Origin: Thiocystis minor
GTDB lineage: Bacteria > Pseudomonadota > Gammaproteobacteria > Chromatiales > Chromatiaceae
DNA length: 37,918 nucleotides
Reading direction: 5' to 3'
NCBI RefSeq assembly: GCF_016653465.1
Contig: NZ_NHSQ01000033.1
Location: 1 to 37,918, forward strand
Shown: positions 11,237-19,701 of the stretch, piece by piece
Layout of the letters: each line of letters begins with the position of its first letter
How positions within the stretch are numbered: position 1 is the stretch's first letter
Program-made: the position numbers and the translations under genes
The notes under the pieces: model-generated
Told to the model about the DNA's origin: nothing
Databases searched by the model: none
The model's input: only the letters and a program-made list of their open reading frames with translations

Positions 11237-11560
11237 CCGCGTCCGCAGCGCCGTGAGACGTTTGTGCCGCCTAGCCTTGCGCCGCTGATGCGCTGCCACA
11301 GGCCGCTGCGCGTGAAGCGGCGAAAGTCGCTATAAACCACCGGCGAACCCGATGTCGACGAAAGCGAGGAATGCCGCTTCAAGTCAATGCAGCAGTGGAA
11401 TGCGTGCTTAATAATGTCATCTGTCGATAAGGATTGGACTTGCAAATGGCCCGGCGATCATGGATCGAGCGGAGGACGCGGCCTGTACCCAGTTGAATCG
11501 CCGCAGCCACTCCCCGCCCAACGGTGTTGAGAGGCAACCCAACACCGCGCATGAGAGCCC
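11237..11560. other. Leader region of the hydrogenase-chemoreceptor operon
   Basis: This stretch of about 320 bp has no supported gene. It should contain the promoter and regulatory sites of the downstream operon. I looked for a sigma-54 signature (GG-N10-GC in TGGCAC-TTGCA context), which is common for hydrogenase operons, and found nothing convincing. The clearest structure is the hairpin at 11523-11546. Confidence 0.4.
11523..11546 (+). promoter_or_regulatory. Stem-loop just upstream of the hydrogenase start
   Basis: A perfect 7-bp inverted repeat (GGTGTTG/CAACACC) with a 10-nt loop lies 14 bases before the large-subunit ATG, immediately upstream of the probable ribosome-binding site (GAGAG). 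It could be an operator half-site pair, a transcript-stabilising 5' hairpin or an attenuator element. There is no direct evidence for any of these roles. Confidence 0.3.
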
Positions 11561-13111
11561 ATGACCAATCAGATCGTCGTTGACCCCATGACCCGCATCG
11601 AGGGTCATCTACGTTTCGTCACCCGCCTTGAAGACCAGGTGGTCACCGATGCCCACTGCACGGCAGACATGTTCCGCGGGATCGAAAAGGCGCTGATCGG
11701 CCATGACGCGCGGGTAGCGCAGCAGGTCACGCAACGGGTCTGCGGAGTCTGTCCCTATGGTCACGCCGAGGCTGCCGCGCTCGCGCTGGAGGACGCCATG
11801 GGCCTCAAGCCCAACGCCAATGGCCAGCGACTGCGTAACCTCATCGTCGGCACTTACCACCTGCAAGACTATCTCCTGCATTTTTATACCCTCTGCGCGC
11901 TCGACTTCATCGACATCACCGCCGTGCTTGGCTATCAGGGCCGGGACACCGCGCTGCTTGGTCTGCGCGACTGGGTGACGCGCGAGATCGCTAGCGCCAA
12001 GGTCTTTCCCGCCAGTCCCTTCCTGCCCCGCTACGAGGCCGCCTACTGCCGCGACCAGACACTGAACCTGAGCGCCGTCCGCCATTATCTGGAGGCGCTG
12101 CCGGTGATGGCCAGCCTGCACCGGATGGTGGCGCTGTTCGGAGCCAAGGCCCCGCATCCGGTCAGCATCGAGGCGGGCGGCGTGACCACCATCCCGACCC
12201 TGGAAAACATTGCCCAATTTCGCACCTGGCTTAAGGCTGCCGCCGCCTTCATCCGTGGCCCGTTCCAGGATGACCTGGTGGCGGTCGCCCAAGCCTTCCC
12301 CGGCTATTTCAAGGAAGGCAAGGGTCATGGCAACCTGCTCTCCTATCCCTTCCTACCGGACGCGAACGGCGAGCATCACGCCTTTGCCGGTGGCGCGACC
12401 ATCGCCGGCCAGTACCGACCGCTCGATCTGAACCGGATCACCGAGGACAGCGTTCGCTCCTTCTATTCGGACCAGCCCGACCGCGACCTGAAACCGCTGA
12501 GCAGCCGCACGCTCACGCCGATCGACTGGAACCAATTTCAGGCCGAGCGGGAGAAGCCCGACGGCAAGTACAGTTGGTCGCGCGCGCCGCGCTACGGCGG
12601 CGAGGTGATGGAGGTGGGGCCGGTCGCGCGGGTGGTGAATACCTATCACGCCGGGACCAATCCGGCGCTGACGGCGATGGTCAATCAATTCAACGGGGCG
12701 GTGGGCGTGACCCTGGCGGACTACAACTCGGTCATGGGGCGCCATCTCTCCCGCCTGATCAACGCACTGCTGATCCTGGAGCGGGTGGAACGCGACATCG
12801 AGGAACTGGAGCCCGACCGGCTCGGTTTCGTGGAACGGGCGGTGCCACGCAACGCCCGTGGCGTGGGCCTGACCGAGGCGACCCGTGGCGCGCTGGCGCA
12901 CTGGATCGAGACCGACGATCAGGGTTATATCAGTAATTACGAACTGATCGTCCCCACGACCTGGAATATCTCCCCGCGCGACGCCAGCGGCAAGCCGGGG
13001 GCCGTGGAACGGATGCTGATCGGTACCCGCATCGCGGATCCCGAAAACCCGATCGAGCTGACTCGCATCGTCCGTTCCACCGACCCCTGTATCGCCTGTT
13101 CCGTCCACTGA
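11561..13111 (+). CDS. [NiFe]-hydrogenase large (catalytic) subunit without C-terminal maturation peptide
   Basis: The 516-residue subunit carries the Ni-Fe ligands: L1 RVCGVCPYGH (C61, C64, H68) and L2 DPCIACSVH (C510, C513). The start MTNQIVVDPMTRIEGHL is the family N-terminus. The stop codon follows the final His of L2 directly. Standard uptake hydrogenases have some 15 further residues that an endopeptidase removes after Ni insertion; regulatory HupV/HoxC-type subunits lack them. No maturation genes (hyp, hupD) occur in the window. The small-subunit gene begins 17 bp downstream, the reverse of the usual small-large order. With its Tat-bearing partner it probably works in the periplasm, oxidising H2 and passing electrons to the heme chemoreceptor encoded third. 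Confidence 0.95.
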   Translation: MTNQIVVDPMTRIEGHLRFVTRLEDQVVTDAHCTADMFRGIEKALIGHDARVAQQVTQRVCGVCPYGHAEAAALALEDAMGLKPNANGQRLRNLIVGTYHLQDYLLHFYTLCALDFIDITAVLGYQGRDTALLGLRDWVTREIASAKVFPASPFLPRYEAAYCRDQTLNLSAVRHYLEALPVMASLHRMVALFGAKAPHPVSIEAGGVTTIPTLENIAQFRTWLKAAAAFIRGPFQDDLVAVAQAFPGYFKEGKGHGNLLSYPFLPDANGEHHAFAGGATIAGQYRPLDLNRITEDSVRSFYSDQPDRDLKPLSSRTLTPIDWNQFQAEREKPDGKYSWSRAPRYGGEVMEVGPVARVVNTYHAGTNPALTAMVNQFNGAVGVTLADYNSVMGRHLSRLINALLILERVERDIEELEPDRLGFVERAVPRNARGVGLTEATRGALAHWIETDDQGYISNYELIVPTTWNISPRDASGKPGAVERMLIGTRIADPENPIELTRIVRSTDPCIACSVH

Positions 13112-13128
13112 GCCTGGAAACCGCCCAC

Positions 13129-14055
13129 ATGAATCCGAGCCGTCGTGAGTTCATCCAGCGTCTGTGGCAGGTGATCGTCGCCGCCGGCGCCTCGTCTTTT
13201 TTCAGCTTCGAGGAACTGCTGGCCGCGCCCACCGCCGTCAACCGGCCCCGGGTGCTGTGGCTGCACGGCACCTCCTGTTCCGGCTGTTCCACCGCCTTTC
13301 TCGACATCGAACAGGTGTCGGTGGTGGAGATCCTGACCGAAATCGTCGATCTGGTCTTCCACCCCGACCTATCGCTCGCGACCGGCGAGCAGGCGGTGCG
13401 CATCCTCGACCGCATGGCCAGCGAGGAGCAGGGCTTCATCCTGGTGCTGGAAGGCGGCATCCCCGTCACCCTGCCCCACGCCTGCATGATGGCCGAGCGG
13501 CCGATGACCGAGTGGGTGGAACGGTTGGCGCCACGCGCCGGAATGCTCGTGGCCGCCGGCACCTGCGCCGCGCTGGGCGGCATCCCGCGCATGAACGGCA
13601 CCCTCGCCGGCTCCATGACCCTGCTTGAATTCATCCGCCACAAGGGTATCGAAAAACCGCTGGTGGCTCTGCCCAACTGTCCCATGAAGCCGGAGCATCT
13701 GGTCTATACCCTGCTGCACCAGATCAAGCTGGGACGTCTGCCCGAGCTGGACGCGCTGGCCCGCCCGCTGCGCTTCTTCAAACACACGATCCATGAACGC
13801 TGCATCTACTACGCCGACTTTCAAGAACGACACTATGCCGAACGCATTGGCGACGAGGGCTGTCTGCTCAAGCTCGGCTGCCAGGGGCCGGTCACGCGCA
13901 ACGACTGCATGCGCTTTGGGCATAATCACAACACCAATACCTGTATCCGCGCTGGTCATCCCTGCGTGGGCTGCGCCAGCGAGCGCTTTCCGCGCCAGAT
14001 CATGCTGCACGCCCATGGCGACCGGCGGGCCATCCTGCACGAGTTCGAGGTCTGA
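13129..14055 (+). CDS. [NiFe]-hydrogenase small (Fe-S) subunit, Tat-exported
   Basis: The 308-residue subunit starts with a Tat signal (SRREFIQ at 4-10, a hydrophobic stretch to about 26). Proximal-cluster ligands are C50 and C53 (GTSCSGCST), C146 (AGTCAALGG) and C184 (LPNCPMKPEH). Distal ligands are H222/C225, C245 and C251. Medial ligands are C260, C272, C279 and C282 (NTCIRAGHPCVGC). The position that is Pro in [3Fe-4S] enzymes is Cys here, so three [4Fe-4S] clusters are expected. The extra proximal Cys residues of O2-tolerant enzymes are absent (both Gly). No C-terminal membrane helix follows, and no cytochrome b gene is adjacent. The next gene, 12 bp on, encodes the heme-MCP. Confidence 0.95.
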   Translation: MNPSRREFIQRLWQVIVAAGASSFFSFEELLAAPTAVNRPRVLWLHGTSCSGCSTAFLDIEQVSVVEILTEIVDLVFHPDLSLATGEQAVRILDRMASEEQGFILVLEGGIPVTLPHACMMAERPMTEWVERLAPRAGMLVAAGTCAALGGIPRMNGTLAGSMTLLEFIRHKGIEKPLVALPNCPMKPEHLVYTLLHQIKLGRLPELDALARPLRFFKHTIHERCIYYADFQERHYAERIGDEGCLLKLGCQGPVTRNDCMRFGHNHNTNTCIRAGHPCVGCASERFPRQIMLHAHGDRRAILHEFEV

Positions 14056-14067
14056 GAATCCGCGCCG

Positions 14068-15894
14068 ATGTCGAAGCTGACTGATCCGATGTCCTCCGTT
14101 GCGGACCGGGTGGCATTTGGCCACTCGATCCTGTTTCGCACCCTGATCGCGCTCTTCCTGGGCGTGGTGCTGGTCGCCTCCGTGGTGCTCGCGGTGGCCT
14201 GGGTTTATCTGGAGGCGCAGTCGCGCGAGCGTGCCGAACACACTGGCGAGCGCCTGCTTGGCACCCTGATCCAGAGCACCCGCGAATCCATCAACAAGGG
14301 ACAGCGCCAGAGTTTTCAGCGCGCCATCGATGACTTTACCCAACTCGACGGGGTGATCGACGTAGCGCTCTTCGCGCGCTTCCGGCAGATGGTCTATCGC
14401 TCCGGCGTGGTCAGCGTCGGTCTGCCGTTCGTCCACGAGCAGGGTCGGCTCGTCAACGAGATCAACGAAAAACCCTACCGCGAGAGCAAGGGGCGGTTCC
14501 AGCGCGAGGATTGGGATCTGCGCGATGCCGTCGACACGCCGGCCTCGCGCCAGCACATCCAGACCTACGGCACTGACTCCTGCGCGGACTGTCACTATGT
14601 TCTGGACGAGCAGGCCCCGTTCGATCCGACGACCCGCCGACTGACGGTCAACGGTGAGGGCTTCCTGGATTTCTACTATGCCCTTCCGGTGGAGAGCGAC
14701 TGCGTGGTCTGTCATACCCACTGGCGCGAAGGCGAGGATGGCGGTTATCTGCGCGTGCGCATGGATCTCAACCCTTTTACCGACCAGCGCAATGAAACCC
14801 TGTTCGGCATGACCGGCGCCATCCTCGGCGTGCTGGTCCCCACGATCCTGATCCTGATGCTGATCTTTCGCGCCCTGGTGTTCAAACCGCTCGCACGACT
14901 GCGGACCAACCTAACCGATCTGACCCAGGGCGAGGGCGATCTGACGCGCCGCCTGGCGCCTGGACGGCAGGACGAAATGGGCCAGATCGCCTGGATCTTC
15001 AACGGCTTTATCGACAAGGTCCAAACCATCGTGATCGCGATCAAGGATCGCATGGCGCCCCTGGAGAGCAACGCCGGCCAACTGTTGCAACGCAGCGAAG
15101 GGCTGCTCGACAACAGTGCGCGGATTACCAACACGCTTGACCAGATCACGCTCGGCGCAAAACGGCTGCGCGAGTCCGCCCGCCACGTCGAAACCTCGGT
15201 GGAAGAGGTACGCGCCAGCCTCGGCGGGGTCGAGCAAAGCGTCGACGCGGGCCAGCGCATCTCCAGCGACAACCGTCGGCTGAGCGAGGATGCCATGCAC
15301 AGCGTGCAGGCATTCGACGGCAAAATGGCGGCCGTTTCCGCCAACTCGCGGGGCATTCTCGACCTGCTCGACCAGATCAAGCGGATCGCCGGTCAGACCA
15401 ATCTGCTGGCGTTGAACGCCGCCATCGAAGCCGCGCGCGCCGGCGAGTCCGGGCGGGGATTTGCCGTCGTGGCCGACGAGGTCCGCGCCCTCGCCGGCAA
15501 GACCGCCGAGCTGACACAAAGCATCGACCGGTCGCTCGCCTCCTTCAGCGATGAAATCGAGAGCGCCGAATCGATCATGCACGAGACCATCGGGGTCATG
15601 CGGCAGGTCTCCACGGTCTCCGCTCAAGGCGAACGGGAACTGGCGGACGCCGCCGAACGTCTCCGCGCGCTTGCCGACGCCTTCGCCAACATGCAGGCGG
15701 CCACCGATCAGCAGCACGAGGTCACCGGCGAGATCGTTCGCCACATCGACGACACCAGCGCCGCCGCCGCCGATACGCACGCGATCAGCATCGACTTGGC
15801 CGAACTGGCCCGCAGCGTGCGCCAGGCGGTGAGCGGAGTAGCCGAAGAGACATCCAAGTTCCGCACCGGCGAGGAAGCCAAAAACACGAGGTGA
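14068..15894 (+). CDS. Methyl-accepting chemotaxis protein with a diheme c-type periplasmic sensor domain
   Basis: The 608-residue protein has TM1 (about 21-46) and a periplasmic domain of about 200 residues with two covalent-heme motifs, CADCH (172-176) and CVVCH (212-216). TM2 (about 247-270), HAMP (about 268-320) and a long cytoplasmic coiled coil follow, with the MCP signalling tip [37 protein letters not shown] at about 440-476. This is a transmembrane chemoreceptor that would bind CheA/CheW; none are encoded nearby. No C-terminal CheR-tethering pentapeptide is visible. It lies 12 bp after the hydrogenase small subunit, which is why I infer that the hemes accept electrons from the hydrogenase. 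Heme-MCPs (Desulfovibrio DcrA, Geobacter) are known redox/O2 sensors; a hydrogenase-linked one is not known to me. Confidence 0.93.
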   Translation: MSKLTDPMSSVADRVAFGHSILFRTLIALFLGVVLVASVVLAVAWVYLEAQSRERAEHTGERLLGTLIQSTRESINKGQRQSFQRAIDDFTQLDGVIDVALFARFRQMVYRSGVVSVGLPFVHEQGRLVNEINEKPYRESKGRFQREDWDLRDAVDTPASRQHIQTYGTDSCADCHYVLDEQAPFDPTTRRLTVNGEGFLDFYYALPVESDCVVCHTHWREGEDGGYLRVRMDLNPFTDQRNETLFGMTGAILGVLVPTILILMLIFRALVFKPLARLRTNLTDLTQGEGDLTRRLAPGRQDEMGQIAWIFNGFIDKVQTIVIAIKDRMAPLESNAGQLLQRSEGLLDNSARITNTLDQITLGAKRLRESARHVETSVEEVRASLGGVEQSVDAGQRISSDNRRLSEDAMHSVQAFDGKMAAVSANSRGILDLLDQIKRIAGQTNLLALNAAIEAARAGESGRGFAVVADEVRALAGKTAELTQSIDRSLASFSDEIESAESIMHETIGVMRQVSTVSAQGERELADAAERLRALADAFANMQAATDQQHEVTGEIVRHIDDTSAAAADTHAISIDLAELARSVRQAVSGVAEETSKFRTGEEAKNTR

Positions 15895-15980
15895 CGATGC
15901 CCCGTCAGCAGGACAGCTTACCCACGCCACCTTGGGGCGCGCTGGTGAGTAAAGCAAAGATTCGTGCGTGGACAAGCTGC

Positions 15981-16778
15981 TCAAGCCCGTAACTGCTCCG
16001 TCATGAAGGGCGTCAGCAGATCGAGCATGGCACGGTGGACCTTGAGATTGCCGGCGATCAGGTTGCCGGTGTCGAGGAAGCGGGTGCCGCCGCCGAAGTC
16101 GGTGACGGCGCCGCCGGCCTCCAGGATCAGCAGCGCACCAGCGGCGCAGTCCCAGGGCGAAAGGCCAATTTCCCAAAATCCATCGGTGCGCCCGGCGGCG
16201 ACATAGGCGAGATCCAGAGCCGCCGAGCCGGGGCGGCGCAGTCCGGCGGTCTCCAGGGTCATGGCCTTGAACATGCCGAGATAGGCGTCGATGTGGCGCT
16301 GATCGCGGAAGGGGAAGCCGGTGCCGATCAGCGCGCCTTCGAGCGACGGGCGGGTGGCGACGCGCAGCTTGCGGTCGTTGAGCTGAGCGCCCTGCCCGCG
16401 CGCGGCGGTAAAGAGTTCCTCGCGCGTGGGATCGTAGACGACGCCGCATTCGAGCTGGCCCTTGTGCTTGAGCGCGATCGAGATCGAGAATTGCGGGAAA
16501 CCGTGCAGATAATTGGTGGTGCCGTCCAGCGGGTCGATAATCCACTGGAAGTCGCCGCTGCCCTGCTCGCCGCTCTCCTCGGCGAGGATGGCGTGGCCGG
16601 GAAAACGGTTGCGCAGTTCCTGGACGATTGCCGCCTCGGCGGCGCGATCGACATCGCTGACGAAATCGTTGCGGCTTTTCGACTCGACCTGGATCTGTTC
16701 GAGCCGATCCGAGTAACGCATGATCAGACGGCCGGCACTACGGGCGGCGCGGATGGCAATGTTAAGACTTGGGTGCAT
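15981..16778 (-). CDS. suhB: Inositol-1-monophosphatase family protein SuhB
   Basis: The 265-residue Mg-dependent phosphatase has the metal-site motifs ILAEESG (E67/E68), [15 protein letters not shown] (D82, D85) and the late SPWDCAAG. In gammaproteobacteria SuhB also acts in rRNA antitermination complexes. It is convergent with the chemoreceptor gene and divergent from trmJ (76 bp between starts), the standard arrangement, and part of the suhB/trmJ-cysE-iscR block. Confidence 0.95.
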   Translation of the reverse strand: MHPSLNIAIRAARSAGRLIMRYSDRLEQIQVESKSRNDFVSDVDRAAEAAIVQELRNRFPGHAILAEESGEQGSGDFQWIIDPLDGTTNYLHGFPQFSISIALKHKGQLECGVVYDPTREELFTAARGQGAQLNDRKLRVATRPSLEGALIGTGFPFRDQRHIDAYLGMFKAMTLETAGLRRPGSAALDLAYVAAGRTDGFWEIGLSPWDCAAGALLILEAGGAVTDFGGGTRFLDTGNLIAGNLKVHRAMLDLLTPFMTEQLRA

Positions 16779-16854
16779 GGTTTGCGGGATATCCGGGCAG
16801 TCGCTGTATCATGGACGGACACTACAGCGCGATTTTCTGAAGATTTAGCCCGAC

Positions 16855-17682
16855 ATGATAGACCAAATGACCGCATCGCTGGCGCGCATCCGTTTCGTGC
16901 TGGTCGAGACGACCCATACCGGCAACATCGGCGCCGTGGCGCGAGCGATGAAGACCATGGGTCTGTCGCGCCTGGAACTGGTGGCGCCCAAGCACGCGCC
17001 GGACGCGGAGGCGCTGGCGCGTGCCTCGGGCGCGGACGATCTGCTGGAGCGGGCCGGTCTCCATGCGTGCCTGCCCGACGCGCTGACCGGCTGTCGTCTG
17101 GTCATCGGCGCGAGCGCCCGTCTGCGCACCATCGAATGGCCGCTGCTGGAGCCATCGGCGTGCGCGCGGCAACTGCTCGACGAGGCGGCCGAGGGCGAGG
17201 TAGCCCTGGTCTTCGGGCGCGAGAGTTCGGGGCTTTCCAACGTGGAACTGGCGCGCTGTCATGCGCTGGTGCATATCCCGACCAATCCAGACTTCAGCTC
17301 GCTGAATCTGGCGGCGGCGGCGCAGGTGCTGGCCTACGAAATTCGCCGCGTGGCGCGCGAAGAACGCGGCGAGCGGCTCCTCGATCCGCCGCGCGATCTG
17401 GCGACGGCGGACGAGATGGAAAGCTTTCATGGTCACCTGGCCGAAACGCTGCTGGCGATCGGCTTTGGCGATCCCGCGCAATCGCACAAGCTGATGCGAC
17501 GACTGCGGCGGCTGTTCAATCGGGCGCGTCCGGATCGTGTCGAGATGAATATCCTGCGGGGTATCTTGAGCGCGGCTCAAGGGCGCAAGATGAAGGGGAT
17601 GCAAGGACGTACCGAACAAGAGATGGACACCGCTTCGAGTTCCGCGATGGAGGTTCAAGGGACCACATGTTCAAGCGACTGA
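16855..17682 (+). CDS. trmJ: tRNA (cytidine/uridine-2'-O)-methyltransferase TrmJ
   Basis: TrmJ methylates the 2'-OH of C/U32 in tRNA anticodon loops. The 275-residue protein opens [31 protein letters not shown] and has the SPOUT knot motifs [15 protein letters not shown] and [22 protein letters not shown], followed by the C-terminal [23 protein letters not shown] second in-frame ATG (16867) is also a possible start. The 3' end overlaps cysE by 16 bp, so the two are probably translationally coupled. Confidence 0.95.
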   Translation: MIDQMTASLARIRFVLVETTHTGNIGAVARAMKTMGLSRLELVAPKHAPDAEALARASGADDLLERAGLHACLPDALTGCRLVIGASARLRTIEWPLLEPSACARQLLDEAAEGEVALVFGRESSGLSNVELARCHALVHIPTNPDFSSLNLAAAAQVLAYEIRRVAREERGERLLDPPRDLATADEMESFHGHLAETLLAIGFGDPAQSHKLMRRLRRLFNRARPDRVEMNILRGILSAAQGRKMKGMQGRTEQEMDTASSSAMEVQGTTCSSD

Positions 17683-18464
17683 AAGAAGACATCGCCTGCG
17701 TTTTCGAGCGCGATCCGGCGGCGCGCACCAGCTTTGAAGTCTTTACCATTTATCCTGGTTTGCACGCGGTCATGGCGCACCGACTCGCGCATCGGCTCTG
17801 GCGGAGCGATCTCAAGTGGTTCGCGCGCTTCCTATCGAATCTCGCACGCCTCTTCACCGGCATCGAAATCCATCCGGGCGCGGTGATCGGACGGCGCTTT
17901 TTCATCGATCACGGCATGGGCGTGGTGATCGGCGAGACGGCGGTGATCGGCGACGACTGCACGCTCTATCACGGCGTGACCTTGGGCGGAACCACCTGGC
18001 AGAAAGGCAAGCGTCATCCGACCCTGGGGTGCGATGTGGTGGTGGGCGCGGGGGCCAAGGTGCTGGGGCCGATCGAGATCGGCGATGGCGCCCGGATCGG
18101 CTCCAATGCGGTGGTGGTCAAATCGGTTCCGCCCGGCGCAACCGCGGTGGGCGTGCCGGGCCGCGTCATCGAGCCAGCCAAGGACGCCACCGCGCAACGC
18201 CGGGCCGATACCGCCAAGCGCATCGGCTTCGATGCCTATGGCGCCACCCGCGACGCGCCCGACCCGGTCGCCAATGCCATCAACCGGATGCTCGATCATA
18301 TCCATCACATGGACCGGCGCATGGAGGCCATGTCCATGGCGCTCGAAACCCGTGGCATCATGCCCCGTTTCGAACATGACGCGGACCTGGATGCGATGGA
18401 AATCGACCCGGCGACCGATGCCGACCTTCCTCGTCCGCGCGACCCTAATGAGAGTATGGCTTAA
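17667..18464 (+). CDS. cysE: Serine O-acetyltransferase CysE (EpsC type)
   Basis: CysE forms O-acetylserine from serine and acetyl-CoA, the carbon acceptor for cysteine synthesis. The 265-residue protein has a short N-terminal helical part ([21 protein letters not shown]) and a left-handed beta-helix of hexapeptide repeats: [41 protein letters not shown] and [22 protein letters not shown]. The catalytic His/Asp lie in FIDHGMG. A charged tail of about 90 residues follows. The ATG at 17667 has AAGGG five bases upstream. It sits inside the end of trmJ and before iscR, consistent with coupling of cysteine supply to Fe-S assembly. Confidence 0.95.
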   Translation: MFKRLKEDIACVFERDPAARTSFEVFTIYPGLHAVMAHRLAHRLWRSDLKWFARFLSNLARLFTGIEIHPGAVIGRRFFIDHGMGVVIGETAVIGDDCTLYHGVTLGGTTWQKGKRHPTLGCDVVVGAGAKVLGPIEIGDGARIGSNAVVVKSVPPGATAVGVPGRVIEPAKDATAQRRADTAKRIGFDAYGATRDAPDPVANAINRMLDHIHHMDRRMEAMSMALETRGIMPRFEHDADLDAMEIDPATDADLPRPRDPNESMA

Positions 18465-18527
18465 TTGATCGTTCTGCTCGGGTAACGTATGATGGTTTGA
18501 AGTTCTTGTTGCAGGAGTCGATTTCAC

Positions 18528-19010
18528 GTGAGACTGACGACCAAAGGCCGCTATGCCGTGACCGCCATGCTGGATCTGGCCATCCATCAGGGGAAGGGGC
18601 CGATCGCGCTAGCCGATATCGCCCACCGCCAGGGGATTTCTCTTTCTTATCTTGAGCAACTCTTCGCCAAGTTGCGCAAAAGCGCGCTCGTGAGCAGCGT
18701 GCGCGGTCCGGGCGGCGGCTACAATCTGGCCCGCTCGCCAGCGGAGATTCATGTCGCCGAGGTGATTGCCGCGGTGGATGAAAGCGTGGACACCACGCGC
18801 TGCGGCGGCGCGCACAACTGTCAGAATAACGGCCCCTGCCTGACGCATGATCTCTGGCATGATCTGAGCGATAGAATTTACGAACATCTAAATAAAATCA
18901 GTCTTCAGCAATTGGTGGATCAGCGCGACGAGTTGGGCGAACGCCCGCCGACCACCTGCGCCGCGGTTGACGTGAAGCTCGGAATTCAGCGGATTGGCGT
19001 GCGCGCCTGA
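18528..19010 (+). CDS. iscR: Rrf2-family [2Fe-2S] regulator IscR
   Basis: The 160-residue repressor starts at GTG (18528) with AGGAG upstream. It has the winged-helix opening [18 protein letters not shown], the recognition segment [19 protein letters not shown] and the wing [11 protein letters not shown]. Cluster ligands are C92, C98 and C104 with H107 ([17 protein letters not shown]), so this is a canonical cluster-binding IscR. IscR normally heads iscSUA-hscBA-fdx; here only an hscB-like gene follows 48 bp later and iscS, iscU and iscA are absent. The spacer before it (18465-18527) shows no obvious IscR type 1 site. Confidence 0.93.
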   Translation: MRLTTKGRYAVTAMLDLAIHQGKGPIALADIAHRQGISLSYLEQLFAKLRKSALVSSVRGPGGGYNLARSPAEIHVAEVIAAVDESVDTTRCGGAHNCQNNGPCLTHDLWHDLSDRIYEHLNKISLQQLVDQRDELGERPPTTCAAVDVKLGIQRIGVRA

Positions 19011-19058
19011 GCGTCATCGGTCGACCAAAAACCGCTCGCGAACCTCGATCCAACAGCC

Positions 19059-19619
19059 GTGCGTGAGTTGCCAAAGAATTATTTCGAGATCTTCGATCTG
19101 CCGCTCGGCTACACGGTCGATGCACGACTGTTGGCGGATCGCTATCGCGCATTGGCCAGAATCGCGGAGACACCGCCTGGCGAACCTGGCGCGCGGTGCG
19201 AAACCAACGCACCCGACCACTTGATCGCCCGGATCGAGGACGCCTACCGCACCCTGCTGGATCCGCTGTCCCGGGCCGAATATCTGTTCGGCCTTTACTC
19301 TGCCGGCCAGCCGGGCGAACAGACCCCCGAGACGCTTCAGGTCCGCAATGGCGCACTCCGGATGGAGCAGATGGAGCTGAGCGAACGCCTGGTCGAGGCG
19401 ACCCATCGCTCCGATCCAGCCACGGCGGTCGCGGAGGTATTGACCCAACTGACCGAGCAAAGCGCCGCACTGGACAAGGATCTCCAGAGTCTGTTCGCCA
19501 ATCCATCCCCCCAAAATCTGTCCAGCGCGCGCGAAATCGCGCGGCAGCTACAGTTACTCGACACTTGCCGACGCGATGCCGAGGCATGGCTTGATGAATT
19601 GGGCATCCGTGACGAATAA
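19059..19619 (+). CDS. hscB: HscB-like co-chaperone lacking the HPD motif
   Basis: The 186-residue protein aligns with HscB over NYFEIFDLPLGYTVD, IARIEDAYRTLLDPLSRAEYLFGL, the C-terminal three-helix part (LRMEQMELSERLVEA) and ARQLQLLDTCRRDAEAWLDEL. HscB normally delivers IscU to the HscA chaperone through a J domain whose HPD tripeptide triggers ATP hydrolysis. At the expected place (about 36-39, RYRALARIAETPPGEPG) there is no HPD. The start is GTG (19059) or TTG (19068), with no good ribosome-binding site. No hscA follows. It may bind IscU without stimulating HscA, or may be decaying. Confidence 0.8.
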   Translation: MRELPKNYFEIFDLPLGYTVDARLLADRYRALARIAETPPGEPGARCETNAPDHLIARIEDAYRTLLDPLSRAEYLFGLYSAGQPGEQTPETLQVRNGALRMEQMELSERLVEATHRSDPATAVAEVLTQLTEQSAALDKDLQSLFANPSPQNLSSAREIARQLQLLDTCRRDAEAWLDELGIRDE

Positions 19620-19701
19620 AGCGGCGCCGAACGCACAGAGTTGAGCATAAGGGTACTCGATCCTGTTCGGCAAGGATCCACGCCGCCGTGGACGCGGTTT
19701 A
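19617..19701. repeat. ~85-bp spacer with imperfect TAAA-CGC-type inverted ends
   Basis: The spacer runs from the stop codon of hscB to the stop codon of the convergent rhodanese gene. The minus strand reads TAAACCGCGTCCACGG at the right end, whose TAA is the rhodanese stop. The left end reads TAAAGCGGCGC and its TAA is the hscB stop. A perfect inner hairpin (TCCACG/CGTGGA) lies near 19676-19692. Similar ends and size occur at 24065-24151 and 33010-33094. Confidence 0.4.

Noticed and set aside
11440-11475. Possible sigma-54 promoter upstream of the hydrogenase genes (TGGCCC and TTGCA fragments)
   Set aside because: The two elements occur in the wrong order and at the wrong spacing for a -24/-12 promoter.
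13369-14721. A 450-codon open frame on the minus strand opposite the hydrogenase small subunit and the MCP
   Set aside because: Its translation has no domain signature. It arises from strong third-position G+C bias of the real plus-strand genes.
16035-17600. A very long plus-strand open frame running opposite suhB and through trmJ into cysE
   Set aside because: Only its last part (from 17667) is a real protein, CysE. The rest is antisense or out of frame to well-recognised genes.
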